A stretch of 64,000 nt of DNA, taken from the NCBI RefSeq assembly GCF_902635505.1, contig NC_045427.1, positions 135,827,960-135,891,959 of the forward strand. Direction: 5' to 3'. The notes beneath the pieces were generated by a model. The model was not told the DNA's origin. It saw only the letters and a list, made by a program, of their open reading frames with translations, and did not search any database. A program made the translations under genes and the position numbers. Below, one piece after another: positions 40,911 through 53,060 of the stretch. Source of the stretch: Sarcophilus harrisii. Lineage: Eukaryota > Chordata > Mammalia > Dasyuromorphia > Dasyuridae. The stretch's first letter is position 1. Each line of letters opens with the position of its first letter.

Positions 40911-40970
40911 CCATTCATTCATTCATTCATTCATTCATTTGTTTGTTTGTTTGTTTGTTTGTTTGTTTGT
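40911..40970 (+). repeat. Compound (ATTC)n(GTTT)n microsatellite
   Basis: 'attcattcattcattc' passes into 'gtttgtttgtttgttt', upstream of the TNFRSF10B promoter. Confidence 0.95.
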
Positions 40971-40979
40971 TGCAACACT

Positions 40980-42290
40980 GAAATTTATCCGTGCCCTTCT
41001 TGAGAGTCTGTGATCTTCGATCCTGTGATTCCTTTGGTTTTCTGGAATATCTTTATGGATTCTATTGGGAACATGTATACCGGAAGTGTCACGGCACAAT
41101 GGAAAGTGGCCTCAGCAAGTAAAGGCCAGCAAATCTTTGAGTCACAGATGCCCCTTTCCCCTTCACATCCTCTTTTTCACAAACTTTCAATCAAATCCTA
41201 GCCGTCCCAGACTCGGTCCCCGTCCTCGCCACCTCTCTTTATTGCCTCTCTTCTGGAACTATTGTCAAAGTCTTCTGATTCCCTTACCTCCGCTCTGTCG
41301 GACTTAATCCTTCAGAAGCGCAACTCCCCGATCAAAAACAACCTTAAATAGGAACGATTTAATAGAATGTTCTAAAGGAGACTGGCCCAAAAAGAGTGCT
41401 CCGCAGAATGATGGATAAACCTTGTTTTTCGGAAGCGGTCCTTTCTTACTCCTTCTTCCAGACTTACATCTTGTTTCATTAAATAGAGACCGTTTGCCAC
41501 GCAGGAGAGATTTAGATGACAGTCAGAACTAGAGCCCTCAAGAAACATGCTTAGGGCTAGGGACGTTTTATTTATTCATTCACGTGGTTGTTTTTGTCAA
41601 CAGCGATGAAAGCATCCATCCGAGTTAGCAACGAAATAGAAATCAGAGGAATTATTTATATATGATACACACACACACACACACCCCCAATACAGAGTGA
41701 ACGGATTCTCACGTTGGGAGGGGAGTAAGTCATCTTAATCAAGAGAGGATCCCCAATCTTACCCGAGGGGAAATTTCCTGGGTTTTAGTTTAGCAAGCTG
41801 GGGGGAGGAGTGAGATAGAGACTACCACCTCCTCGAATGTCAACATCTTCCCAAAGTGTCATAAAATGGGGTCCACCATCCATCTTCTCCCTCAAAGTTG
41901 GGACACAGAGTTACCTATAGTCTGTAGAGGCTGAAGAAAACCCAAGGGACCTAGAGAATCAAGATTCAAGAGTTCTTCAAGAGACTAGAGCTCTCCTCTC
42001 TCCTTATCTTTCCTGCTTTTCATATAGATGGGGAGGCATTACTCTCCACCAATGCAGAGAGAATATCATACCAATGGGTTTGGGGAGTTGGGTTAAATTC
42101 CCCTGAGTTGAAAGTCTTTGCAGTCCTTTGCAAAGATCAGTTGGGGTAAATCCCAAACCTGTAACTATACAGTTTAAGTCTTTAAAATAACAAGGATGAT
42201 TTCCTTGGTGTTCCAGGGTAACCAGTCTTCAGTACTTTTGAAACTGAAATAACATAAGTGCACATTGATACCTTGTTATGGGCCAGAACT
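40980..42290. other. Gene-free stretch upstream of TNFRSF10B
   Basis: No exon is recognised. A scrap of the unclassified old repeat is at 41215-41330 and a short (AC)n at about 41669-41684. Confidence 0.6.
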
Positions 42291-42307
42291 CTGAAACAAG
42301 GATTCTT

Positions 42308-42548
42308 TTTTTTTTCTTTTCTTTTTTTTTCTTTTTTACTTAATACTAATGTTTTTGTTTTGTTTTGTTTTGTTTTCAATTTAATAGTCTTTTATTTACA
42401 GGATATATGCATGGGTAACTTTACAGCGTTAACAATTGCCAAACCTCTTGTTCCAATTTTTCACCCCTTACCCCCCACCCCCTCCCCCAGATGGCAGGAT
42501 GACTGGTAGATGTTAAGTACATTAAAATATAAATTAGATACACAATAA
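42308..42548 (-). mobile_element. Short L1 copy with a compound tail
   Basis: L1 3' end ('caatttaatagtcttttatt', 'acagcgttaacaattgcc') flanked by perfect 15-bp copies of gaaacaaggattctt at 42293-42307 and 42549-42563. On the - strand the tail is aaaac repeats, then a unique 'cattagtattaagt', then a second A-rich run. Confidence 0.93.
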
Positions 42549-42688
42549 GAAACAAGGATTCTTACAAGATGTTAAGTCAGTGGAATTGATAAATACAATG
42601 GTTGTCTAGTTTAGCATAGTGGTTAATACTTCTCTAAGTTCAGTATAATTGATTTAATCTTACAACAAATAATGGTTTCCTAGTGATC

Positions 42689-42880
42689 CAGGGGTCCTCA
42701 AACTATGGCCCACGGACCAGATGCGGCACCTGAGGACGATTATCCCCCTCACCCAGGGCTATGCAGTTTCTTTATTTAAAGGCCCACAAAACAAAGTTTT
42801 TGTTTATACTATAGTCCAGCCCTCCAACAGTCTGAGGGACAGTGAACTGGCCCCCTATTTAAAAAGTTTGAGGGCCCCTG
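42689..42880 (+). mobile_element. hAT-type nonautonomous DNA transposon
   Basis: About 192 bp with terminal inverted repeats caggggtcctcaaact and agtttgagggcccctg. The interior has 'tatggcccacggaccagatg' and 'tatagtccagccctcca'. No clean 8-bp duplication is left. Confidence 0.85.
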
Positions 42881-42899
42881 CCTCAGTGTAGAGCATATA

Positions 42900-43245
42900 A
42901 ACTGAGACAAACTCAGCCAAAGGAGGCAGAGAAAGATTCATTCCATCGTCCACCTTTGTGGTGGCTGGAGGCTGAAGCACAAGCCCTGGGACTCAGAGGA
43001 GAGAGAAGTTCATTTCCATCTTCATCAGCCTTGTGGTGGCTGGCCTGGTCTCCTTAGCTTCTCCACTTAAACCAAGACTCTAGAAGGCCTCTAAGAAAGC
43101 TGCCCAGCCTCAGGCAAGGAGATCATAAAGGATTTGGACTTTTAACACCTAGCTATTGTTGTGGTGATTAATCTTCTGAAAAGAAGGCTACCCCAGAGAC
43201 CCCAGGAAAACCAAAGAACTTTACAATGTGTAGTTGGTTATTGCC
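42900..43245 (+). mobile_element. LTR-like fossil, unclassified
   Basis: Shares several blocks in the same order with 59620-60010 on the other strand ('tggtggctgg', 'aaagctgcccagcc', 'aaggaga'). Probably a fragment of an old ERV long terminal repeat. No coding part is attached. Confidence 0.4.
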
Positions 43246-43489
43246 CCTCATAACTGAAGAGGACTAAAGTGATATCACTATGTTGGGGTCAGTATACAGT
43301 ATATCCCCACTGTGGTGGATCAGATCAATACAAGTCAAAGACTCTACCACAGATCAGGCACAAATAGTTCATTTAACATTTGGAATAGGTAGGTATGTTT
43401 CTAAATCTGTGGATCTCCTCTTTTTTCTTTTCTTTTTTTTAAACTATTGAAATTCTGCTTTGCTCATAGATTATTATTATTATTGTTTT

Positions 43490-43626
43490 GATGAGGCAAT
43501 TGGGGTTAAGTGACTTGCCCAGGGTCACACAGGTAGGATGTGTTAAGTGTCTGAGGACAAATTTGAACTCAGATCTTCCTGAATTCAGGGCTGCTGCTCT
43601 ACCCACTGTGCTACCTAGCTGCCCCT
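43490..43626 (-). mobile_element. Marsupial SINE inserted in the RTE LINE
   Basis: 'gaggcaattggggttaagtg', 'cccagggtcacacaggtagg', ending 'gctacctagctgcccct'. Little diverged. Confidence 0.92.
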
Positions 43627-43744
43627 AGAGTACTTTCTTTGATGCAGTCACGCCATGGTAGACTACTCTGTGCCAGTATCTCCTATGACTCACCATTGAT
43701 TCCAAAGTTCTTGAGAGAGACCTTGAAAGTGGCTTTATTATGTT

Positions 43745-43924
43745 CAGAAGAATTGCACACATTTAATCTATATTGGATTACTGGCTGTCTAAGGGAGGGG
43801 GAAGGAGGGAGAGAGAAAGAAAAATTTGTAACGCAAGGTTTTAACAAGGATGAATGTTGAAAATTTTCTTTGCAAATATTTTGAAGAATAAAAAACTATT
43901 ATAAAAAAAGAAACTAAAAAAAGA
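43745..43924 (+). mobile_element. L1 3' end inserted in the RTE LINE
   Basis: 'agaagaattgcacacattta', 'ctatattggattactggctg', 'gaagaataaaaaactatt' and A tail. Flanks aaagtggcttta (43728-43739) and aaagtgtcttta (43925-43936) look like its target-site duplication. Confidence 0.82.
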
Positions 43925-45675
43925 AAGTGTCTTTATATCATTTCTTCTAACCTCCATGTGAACACTTAATTTTGTGTGAGTTCTCCATCCATAAAAGTCT
44001 TTTAGGCAAATGTTGCTTGGCATTTAGACAAATGTGGCTAGCCCTTTGGAGTTGCACTTTCTGCAGTAGAGTTTGAATGCTTGGTAGTTCAACACATGAA
44101 AGGATCTAAGTATCTAGTATATTTATCTTTCCAGGTGATTTTCAGAGTCTTCATAAGACAGTTCAGCTTTCTGGAATGGTTCTGGTATACTGTCCAGGTA
44201 TAACAGTGAAGTTAGCACAATGGCTCTATAGACCTTCAGTTTGGTAGGCAACCTAATAGCTCTTCTCTCCTATGTTTTCCTTTGAAGCTTTCCAAACACT
44301 GGGCTAGCTCTGGCAATGTGTGCATCAACCTCCTCATCTATACACATCCCTGAAAAGAATACTGCCAAGATAAGTGAACTTATCCATAGCATTAAAAAAT
44401 GCTCTATTTGCTGATGGCTCCACATATGAACGGTATGGTGTTGACTGGTGGAGCATCTGTGTTTTTCTTGGAGTTAATTGTTAGGCCAGAATTAACACAA
44501 ACAGCAACGAATCAATCCATAGTCTGTTGCATCTCACCCTCAAAGGCTGCACTGAGTACACAATCATGTGCAAAGAAAACATTATGCATCAATTCTCCCT
44601 TCACTTTAGTCTTGACTTGGAGCCTTTTCAAGTTACATTTACCATCAGGGTGGTAGCTGACCTTGATGCTATTTTCATCCTAGATGAAAGCCTCTAACAA
44701 TATCACTGAAAACATTATGTTAAAAAGCATAGGAGCATTTCATAGTCCTGCTTTACTCCATTGATGGCAGAGAAAGCATTAGAGTATTATCCATAATCCA
44801 GAATTTGTGCAAAATGTGCCATCATATAACTGATGTATAATACTGATGAACTTGTCTGGGAAACCAAGTTTTGCACATAATCTTCCACAAATCCTCATAG
44901 CTGACAGTATCAAAGGTTTTGGTCAGATCGACAAATGTACATACAAAGGTCTCTATTCTGTTCCTAGCATTTCTCCTGGAGTTGTCAGGCAGTAAACACA
45001 ATATAGATCATTCTTCAACCTTTATGAAGCCACACTAACTCTTGGGTATGTAGCCTTCTTTCAGGTGAGGGATCAGCCTATTAGGAAAGAGTCTGGCAAG
45101 AACCTTGTTGGCAATGACTGAGAGAAAACTGAAATATTCTTGAACTCCTGAGGGCCTCTTCTTGCCATATAACTTACAAAAGATTTCAGTCAGTTTTTCC
45201 ATGAGCAGCGGACCCCTTGCCTTTTAAATTTCATTTGGGATAGAATCAGTACCAGGCACTTTACTACATGAGAAGAGCCTAATGGCATTCAAAATTTCTT
45301 TAGTTGTAAGTTCATCTCGAGACAGATTGACTTTCAGACTGAAGTATATGGTCAATGGCTTCAGTATTGGCTTATGACAATCTGTCGAGAACACTATGGA
45401 AATATTCAGTCCATCTCTCCAGGATCATCTCCTTATCGCTAATCAATGTGACTTCATTAACACTGAGTAAGTGAGATGCATCATAGGTTTTTGGTCCATA
45501 AAAGCTATCAGAGAATCATAAAAACACTTTGGATTGTTACTATTAACATAAAACTGAATTTCAGCTACCTTTTTATTAAGCCAAGATATACAGTGAGTGT
45601 AAATAACAATTGTTTTTGTTTTGGCCAAACCCTGGTCTTCCCCTCCCAGATTGATTTTTTTTTTTTTTTTTTTGA

Positions 45676-45965
45676 CTAGGTAAAAGAGGTCATTATTTGC
45701 CTCATTTATTACCCAGCCTTAATCAATGAATGGGCATTGTCTCAGTCAAACTGAGACCTGGGAAAGACTTTAGTTTAATAAAGCCAAGGTCTCCCACTGC
45801 ATCCAGAGACATCTTTAGTTGTCCTGATTTATATCTTGCCACAGGATCCAGATGGTTCTGAAGGAGAAAGTGAGGCTGGTGACTTTACACAACTCTCCCT
45901 CACTACAATCCAGTTCACTCGCAAATCACTTCATGATGTCATGGAGAACAAAGAACAAACAATTC
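45676..45965 (+). mobile_element. RTE-tailed SINE-like repeat inserted in the RTE LINE
   Basis: 'cattgtctcagtcaaactga', 'ccaaggtctcccactgcatc', 'gaaggagaaagtgaggctgg', ending 'gatgtcatggagaacaaag' and 'aacaaac'. A second copy lies at 48640-48840. A run of 19 T precedes it at about 45655. Confidence 0.75.
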
Positions 45966-46289
45966 TGAGCCAAGAATCCTGTATCTCCCTAAACTTTGCT
46001 CGTACTTTACTTTAAATGAAATAGAATGCTATCTTTTTTAGAGATGAATGAACTATCCTTCTGGTAAGACCCCATGAAGTTCTTGTTCTTCATTTAGTAA
46101 CTTCCAAATTTCCCTATCATTTTAGTCAAACCAATCCTGTTTGTGATGATTGTGAGTGTTCTTGCCCAGATGAATAATTGCAGTGCTGTACAACAAATCT
46201 CTGAAAGTTACCCGCTTCTTTTCACTGATGCCTATTATATGTCGACTTAACTTTCCCTCCACATAAGCAAGAAACTGTTCTTGCTGGGA

Positions 46290-47165
46290 AAAGTGCTCTA
46301 AATAATTGACATTTCCCCCAAACGATAATCAAAAAATATGAACAGACAAATTTCAGATGATGAAATTAAAGCCATTCTTTAAAGTGTCTTGATGTCTGTT
46401 TCTCCTCTCTACTATTGTCTGACCTTGAGGATTAAAAGGTATTGTGCACAAAAGTGTGCAAAATGTTTAGAAGTATATGCAGGTTCATTATCTATCTTTA
46501 TTGCTTGCACCCGTAATTGCAAAAGCTTGTAAAAGGAATTCAGTGACCACTCAGGCTGCTGGTATTGAGAAAGTAAATCCTGAAAAACAAATATGAAAAA
46601 ATGCTCTAAATCACTATTGATTAGAGAAATGCAAATTAAACAATTCTGAGATAGCACTACACACCTCTCAGATTGACTAAGATGACAGGAAAAGATAATG
46701 ATAAAGGTTGGAGGGGATGTGGGAAAACCGGGACACTAATGCATTGTTGGTGGAATTGTGAAATGATCCAACCATTCTGGAGAGCAATCTGGAACTATGC
46801 CCAAAGGGCTATAAAACTGTGCACACCTTTTGATCTAGCAGTGCTACTATTACTGGATTTGTATCCCAAGGAAATCATAAAGGAGAAAAAAGGACCCACA
46901 TATGCAAAAATGTTTATAGCAGATCTTTTTGCAGTGGCAAAGAATTGAAAAATGAGTAGATGCCCATCAGTTGGGATGCCTGAATAAAGTATGGTATATC
47001 AAAGTAATAGAATATGATTGTTCTATAAAAAATGACAAACAAGCAGATTTTAGAATTGCCTGGAAAGGTTTATAACTGATAATGAGCAAATCAAGTAGAA
47101 CCAGGAATATACACAGTAACAACAAGATTGTGTGATGATGAACTATGAAAGACTTGGTTCTTCTC
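46290..47165 (+). mobile_element. L1 ORF2 3' fragment split by an ERV scrap
   Basis: 46290-46379 ('gacaaatttcagatgatgaa') and 46589-47165 ('gaaaaaatgctctaaatcac', 'aggttggaggggatgtggg', 'gcattgttggtggaattgtg') are adjoining parts of L1 ORF2. The second piece encodes the C-terminal Cys/His motif region. Confidence 0.85.
46380..46588 (-). mobile_element. ERV integrase fossil fragment
   Basis: A short broken piece of a retroviral pol integrase on the - strand. It is recognised from IKIDNEPAYTSKHFAHFC, the conserved integrase core stretch. Class II (beta-like) is the likeliest source. No LTRs or other retroviral genes accompany it. It looks old. Confidence 0.72.
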
Positions 47166-47209
47166 AGTAGTTCAATGATTGGATGGATTGGATGGTAAGT
47201 ATGAAATAG

Positions 47210-48490
47210 ATGGGAGAGTATATAAGTTCCCGAGAGTAACTCATAAATTAACCAGGAGAAAGTAAATACTCCACGAGGTGAGAGGAAAGCTATTGTCTAG
47301 CAGGTGAGATTGATCTAAGTTAGTTAGAGTAAGGAGAATGACACCATTAGAAGGAAAACACTATGAAGGAGAGAAAGAGAGTGCCTCCTAGTGGACTTAA
47401 TCCTGAAGGAAATTTAGCAAAGATTTTCATCATAAGCAGATCTTTTACAGGGGTAATTTATCCTTAATGGATTTCTTAGGGAGACCAGAGAAGTAAAGGT
47501 GGGAATTCAGAGGGAGGGACCAGAGGCCAGACCTGGGAGCTCAGAAGGAGAGATCAGGAGTCAGATGGAATGTACCTGGCTAGAGATATGTTAATCAATA
47601 TCTCAAAAGGTTGTTTGAAGATACCCAGAGATTGGGGGATGTCCAAGGGGGGGTTGCTAAAGAGTTGCTTCCCCACAGTCTGAAAATTATCTGATAATAA
47701 AATTATTTGATACTAGCTTCTTCCTAATTAGAAAGAGAGTAAGTCACATTGATGATAAGGGTCTCCAAATCTTCATAAAATTTTTCTTTGATCTCATAAG
47801 GGTTCATCATACTGTCATGGACTTTTCTGCAAATGGCAATCACATTGTCAAGAATCTGTAGTTTGCTCTTTTGTGGGGTGTGTGAGTTTATTGACTAAAT
47901 TAAATTAAATTTTATTCCAAAGTCTATGCCAGCCAGTTTTACTGTGGCCATTCCAGAAAAAAAAATGTGAATCTGGCTCTGATTTTGGTAAAATGGGCTA
48001 CATTTAACAACCTTGTTCGCTCAGGGCTGCTTTTTTGTCTAGGATACCTACTCAGTTTCTTTCACAACAGGAGCTGTTTGTCTTTCAGATCTACTGCATT
48101 TCTTGCTGTCTGTAATTGTGCACACATTCCATGTACCAATGCTGAATGAAATCATCTTTGCAAAATTTTTGTACATTTGTGTGTGTCTATGTGTCTTTGT
48201 GTGTTTCTACCACAGGGTGGTATCCCTATCTGTCGCAATAAGCTAACCAGGGTTAGATTAAGTGAAGCAGACAGTTTTTAGGGCACCTTTTTCTAGACCC
48301 TTTTTCATACCAGGAGGTGAGCAGTGTGGTCCTTAGAAAAGGTAACTCAGATACCCCAGCTGCTAAATTCCACTACCATTTAAAAGGTTGGAGATAACCC
48401 TTTAACCTAGACCACCTGTGAGTAGGGCTGTGACTATAGCTCCTAATATATCTGTACCTGCTGCATCATTCTTTGCTCATTATCACAGGA
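47210..48490. other. Unrecognised, probably repeat-derived
   Basis: A purine-rich stretch to about 47700 ('gggaccagaggccagacctg', then 'ctgataataaaattatttg') could be part of an old LTR. The rest (47720-48490) has no match that I know. A GT-rich patch lies at about 48178-48210. No host exon is seen. Confidence 0.35.
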
Positions 48491-48840
48491 TTTTGAGGTA
48501 GGTTGAAAATGGCAAAATGGTAAGAATGATGTCTTTTGCATCAAGTCATTGGTCTCATTCTTTCTTCCAGAGTCACCAGGACAAAAGTCAAAAAAGCTAG
48601 TAATGGCTTGGGATGCAGTGGATGATCTTGATGTCTTTGATATCTAACCCAGATCTATCTAGCTTAAAAAGGCCAAAGTTTCCCATCGCATCCAGGGCCA
48701 CCTCCAGTCATCTTGCTCTTGGCTCTGGAGGGGAAAATGAGGCAGGTGATCTTACCTGCCCATCCTCATTTAAATCCAATTCACCTGCATGTCACTTCCC
48801 TAATGTCATGGACCTCTTCAAGAAGAACCTGATCATTTTC
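48490..48840 (+). mobile_element. RTE-tailed SINE-like repeat, second copy
   Basis: 'cccatcgcatccagggccac', 'ggaggggaaaatgaggcagg', 'aatccaattcacctgcatg', 'ctaatgtcatggacctcttc'. Matches 45740-45960 in order. The upstream part (48490-48640) resembles 58535-58640. Confidence 0.65.
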
Positions 48841-49825
48841 TCAACTACTTTTCATTCTTTGGAAAGATTATGCTTTTCATAATCTCAGATTAATGATTTT
48901 CAAATAATCTTTTCTAAACCAGAATTGCCTTTGAATTGTTATCACCTTCATGGTCCCTTGGAATAAATTATTCACATTTGCCTTTCCACTAATGCTTGGG
49001 GTAGTCATCCCCTTACTCATGGCCTGAGATCCTCCTGCTGAAATGTTTTACCAAGGTGTAGTAACTATGCAAATCACAGCTTCCTAAAGACTGGTGAGAG
49101 TTGAGTGAAAGGTGCAAAATAAAGATAAATAGAAGGCCTGAAAAAGGGCCATGGCACTACTTTGAAAATCATCCAGAAGAACAAAGTGACTAACTACACA
49201 CAGGAAATCTTACAGTGACAACATAACTAACCACATACAGGAAATGACATACATTTCAGAATTTCATGCATATCTATGAACAATAAATCAAAAACAATCA
49301 GCATGGCTAATAACAAGTTAAAGCTGCTTAGCTGTAACAGTTAACACTACCAATAGGTCTCTATATAAAACACGATTGAAATATAAACAATAGTATATGC
49401 AGAAAACAATTTGGAGACATTGCTATAAATGAACATCATAACTAATAAAAAATAAGCTTATTCAAACGTAATACTTCACATGACACCAGGAAGCATGCAA
49501 TTTTATGCAATGGACTTTTTGCATGGGCAATCTCTAATATTGTCACCAAGAGATATTTGTAACTCTTTCTTCAGGTTTATCTGTAATATTATAACTCGCC
49601 TTGTGACTGATCTAATAGCTCTAGTTCTCTCAACACTGATTCATCTTTCTACTTCTATGTTTCAGCTAGTAGTTAATAATTGGCTCACTCTCAGTACATT
49701 ATTGCCTTGTTAGTCCACACCTAAATCTTAGACAGAACTTATCAATCTATAGAAAATTAGATATATTTGGATTATAATAATCTCTTTAAACACCTTTCAT
49801 CAAGGCATTTTTTTTCTTTTTAATA
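48841..49825. other. No feature recognised
   Basis: AT-rich sequence with short frames only. No repeat family, exon or RNA gene could be supported. Confidence 0.5.
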
Positions 49826-50450
49826 GTATTTTACGTGCTCCAATTATATATACCACTCAATTTTTGAAAGATTTTGAATTCCAACTTTTTCCCTCTCTCC
49901 CTTTCCTCTTCCCTCCCCCAAGATGGCAAGCAATCTGATATAAGGATATACATTGAATAATCTTTTTTGTTTGTTTGTTTTTGCTGAGGCAATTGGGGTT
50001 AAGTGACTTGCCCAGGGTCATACAGCTAGGAAGTGTTAAGTGTCTGAGGCGGATTGATTTCAGGGCTGTGCTCTATCCATTGTGCCAGCCAGCTGCCCCA
50101 TGCACAATCATGTAAAACACTTTCATATTAGCCGTGTTGTAAAATAAGAAATAGAACAATAGAAAAAAACAATGGAAAATGAAAATAATATATTTCAATC
50201 TTCATTAGGCTCTACTAGTTCTTTCTTTGAATGTGGCTAGCATTTACCATTTTAAGTCTTTTGGAATTATATTGGAATACTGGAATTATATTCATTACTG
50301 TATTGCTGAGAAGAGCTTAATCAATCATGATTGATCATCACACAATGTTAGTGTGTGCAATGTTCTCCTGGTTCGGTTCACTATTCAGCATCAGTTCATG
50401 TAAGTCTTTCTAGGTGTTTCTAAATTCTGCAAGGCAATTTTTAAAGGAAG
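49826..50450 (-). mobile_element. Old L1 3' region with a SINE inside
   Basis: Reversed L1 3'UTR ('gattttgaattccaact', 'agatggcaagcaatctgata') continues after the SINE with 'atgtaaaacactttcatatt' and 'agcatcagttcatgtaagtc'. The SINE, 49965-50099, is reversed ('gaggcaattggggttaagtg', 'ctagctgcc'-like end). Confidence 0.82.
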
Positions 50451-50569
50451 GTAAATGAATTGCCAAATTTCACTATTGGAAGAGACTTCAGGGGTCATGC
50501 AGTTCTCTGACATTTAGGATCCTTTACCACTTGGCCCCAGTCAGTGATACCAAGTTTTATTGTAAATTA

Positions 50570-50890
50570 CTCCCTTTTTTATACTCTTGTGTTCAGCCAA
50601 ACTGGACTTATTGGTGTTTCTCACTCATGAAATGCCATTTCCCACTTTTCTGACTTTGCACTGACTGTTCTCTCTTCCTGGGATGAACTCCTTTCTTACT
50701 TCTGGCTTTTAGATTCTCTAGTTTCTTTCAAAGTTCCATTTCTTCTATATGAAGCCTTTCTTCATCCATACAATAGCTAGTGCCTTCTCCCACAAAATAA
50801 TTTTGAATTTATCTTGCATGTATTTCATATTTATATGTGTGATGTTGTCTCCCTGGATAGAAATAAAGATTTTGTACTGGACGAGTAAAA
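50570..50890 (+). repeat. Ancient interspersed repeat, unclassified
   Basis: 'gttcagccaaactggactta', 'gactttgcactgactgttct', 'gaagcctttcttcatcc', 'gatgttgtctccctgg'. Best preserved of the copies noted in this window. Confidence 0.6.
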
Positions 50891-51299
50891 CAATGTCATT
50901 TCTATAATAGATTTTATTCCTTTTGATTATTTGTAATACTAGTTAATATATATCTTCCAAACTGAAACTTGTAAATAATAGGTGAGCTCCAATTTTCCAT
51001 CATTGTTAATTAGCTATTTTTAGATTCATTTTGTTTCTTTGAAATGCTTTGATAGAACAAATTTTACCACCTACAAAATAATTAGAAATTTTTTTAAAAA
51101 TCATTTTATTTCATGCATACTTGTTTTTGTGAGTATTTTTTTTATTAATTTGTCCTTTCTACTATTCTCTTCCATGTTAAACAATTAAAAAAAAATAAAT
51201 TCCTTAATGTTTTCTCCTACAAAACAAATTATTCCATTAGTTCTGTCTAAAAATGTATATGTCTTTCTGAACTTTAACTCTATCGCGTCTATTTCAGGT

Positions 51300-53060
51300 G
51301 AATATTTTATTTTATTCAGTTGTAGTTTATCATGACATTTATCAGAGTTCTAGAACCTTTCAGAGTTGTTTTTCTACATAATGGTGTTTTTCATTTTATA
51401 AATTGTCCCTTAGTTTCATTCACTTAACTCTGCATCAGTTCATAAAGGTATTTTTAATTCCCTCTGAAATTGTCCAGGTCATCCTTGTTTGTGGCACAAT
51501 ATTTATTATATTTATCTTAAGTTATTAAGCCTTTCAATCATTCATTCATTCATTACATAAACATTTATTAAATGCCTTCTGTGTTCCAGGCATTGTGTTG
51601 GGAATACAAAAAGAGTCAAAAAATAGTCCCTGACCTCAAGGAGTTTATAATCCAATTGGGGAGACAATATGTAAACAAATATGTACAAAGCAAGGTGTAT
51701 ACCAGATTAAATAGAAAATAATTAAAAGAGATAAGCCATTAGAATTAAGAGAGGTTAATGAAGGCTTCTAGTAGAAGATGGGTTTTTAGTTGGGACTGAA
51801 AAGAAGCCAGGAAGTTCAGTTTTTGGAGCACAAGACAGAGTTCCAGGCAAGAAGGACAGCCAGAAAAAATTGTGCCTAAACCCAAGAAAAGTTTCTTGTT
51901 CATGTAACAGCCAGAAGGCCTACGTCACTGAAAATAAATTAGGGAGTAAAATATAAGAAGACTGGCAAAAATAAGGGATAAACATAATGAAAGGCACTGA
52001 ATGTCAGAGCATTTTGTATTTACTCCTGAGGATGATAGAAGTCATTGGAATTTATTGTGGAGTGGGACTGATGAGTATATGTCTTCATTTTAGAAAAATC
52101 AATAGAAAGACAAATTCCTCTTCAACTTTTGTCTATCATGAAAAGAGCTGCTATAAATATTTTGTAATATAGATCCTTTTCCTCTTTTTTTGGAAGATAG
52201 TCTTAATAGTATATCAGAGTTAAAGATTATATACAAATTTTTAACTTTGTGGGCATAGTTCCAATTTTCCAGAATGATGAACAATTCACAGCTCCAATAA
52301 CAGTGCATTAGTGTATGTTTTCTCATATATCTTCCAATGTTATTTTCATCTTTCATCATTTTTGCCAAAGTGAAACCTTGAAGTTGATTTAATTTCCCTT
52401 TCTCTAATTATTAGTGATTTATAGCATTTAAAAAAAAATCTGATTGCTGACAATTTAGATTTTTTCCTTTGAAATTTGCCTGTTCATATTCTTTGATCAT
52501 TTATCTATTGAGAAATGGTTCTTATTCTTATAAATTTTGAATCATTTTTTTATCTTAGTAATGAAATCTTTATCAGAGAAACTTGTTGCAAAAACATTTT
52601 TCTTTCACTTAATTAATTCTTTTCTAATCTTAGATGCACTAGATTTGTTTGTACTAGAGTGTTTTAATTTTACATAATCAAAATGGTCTATTTTATCTTG
52701 TGTGATCATCATTTGTTCAGTTATGGATTCTTCATCTAATCATAGATCTAAAAGGCAATTTCTTTCTTCTCTATCTTGTTTATAATGACTTTTATTTTTA
52801 TATTTTATTTTATATATAATATATAATATTTTATATTATATTTACGTAATGTATCGACTTGGAGCTTGCTTGGTATATAGCAGAAACTATTGGCCTAATC
52901 TTATTTCTGTCACATTGGTATCTAATTTTCCCCTAAGTTTTTGTCAAATAGTGACTCCTTATCCCAGTAACTGGGGTCTTTTGGTTTTTCAGATGCTATT
53001 TTTGTTTTCTTCTCTATGCTGTGTACATAATCTATTCCACTGTTCAACTTCTTGTTGTTG
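51300..53060 (-). mobile_element. Old L1 ORF2/3' region with another repeat inserted
   Basis: 51300-51530 and 52110-53060 read as reversed L1 ('gaaaagagctgctataaata', 'attttccagaatgatgaaca', 'gatgaaatctttatcag'-like motifs). Between them, 51545-52105 is a full-looking 'catttattaaatgcc' marsupial repeat ('ccctgacctcaaggagttta'). AT-rich runs lie at about 52800-52845. Confidence 0.72.

Larger units (their letters stand above)
43255..46250 (-). mobile_element. RTE-clade LINE, broken, with nested insertions
   Basis: The - strand shows RT motif A as FVCTFVDLTKTFDTVSYEDL (near 44900-44960). Farther 5' are WLNKKVAEIQFY (near 45560-45590) and a QDWFD-NDREI-like block near 46100-46140, both typical of RTE elements. 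The 3' end near 43255 carries 'tgatatcactttagtcctct'. Many frame breaks are present and the endonuclease part is missing or lost at 46250. SINE, L1 and RTE-tailed SINE-like copies sit inside it. Confidence 0.78.

Noticed and set aside
42681-42888. 8-bp duplication around the hAT element
   Set aside because: tagtgatc on the left and cctcagtg on the right do not match. Any duplication has decayed, so none is claimed.
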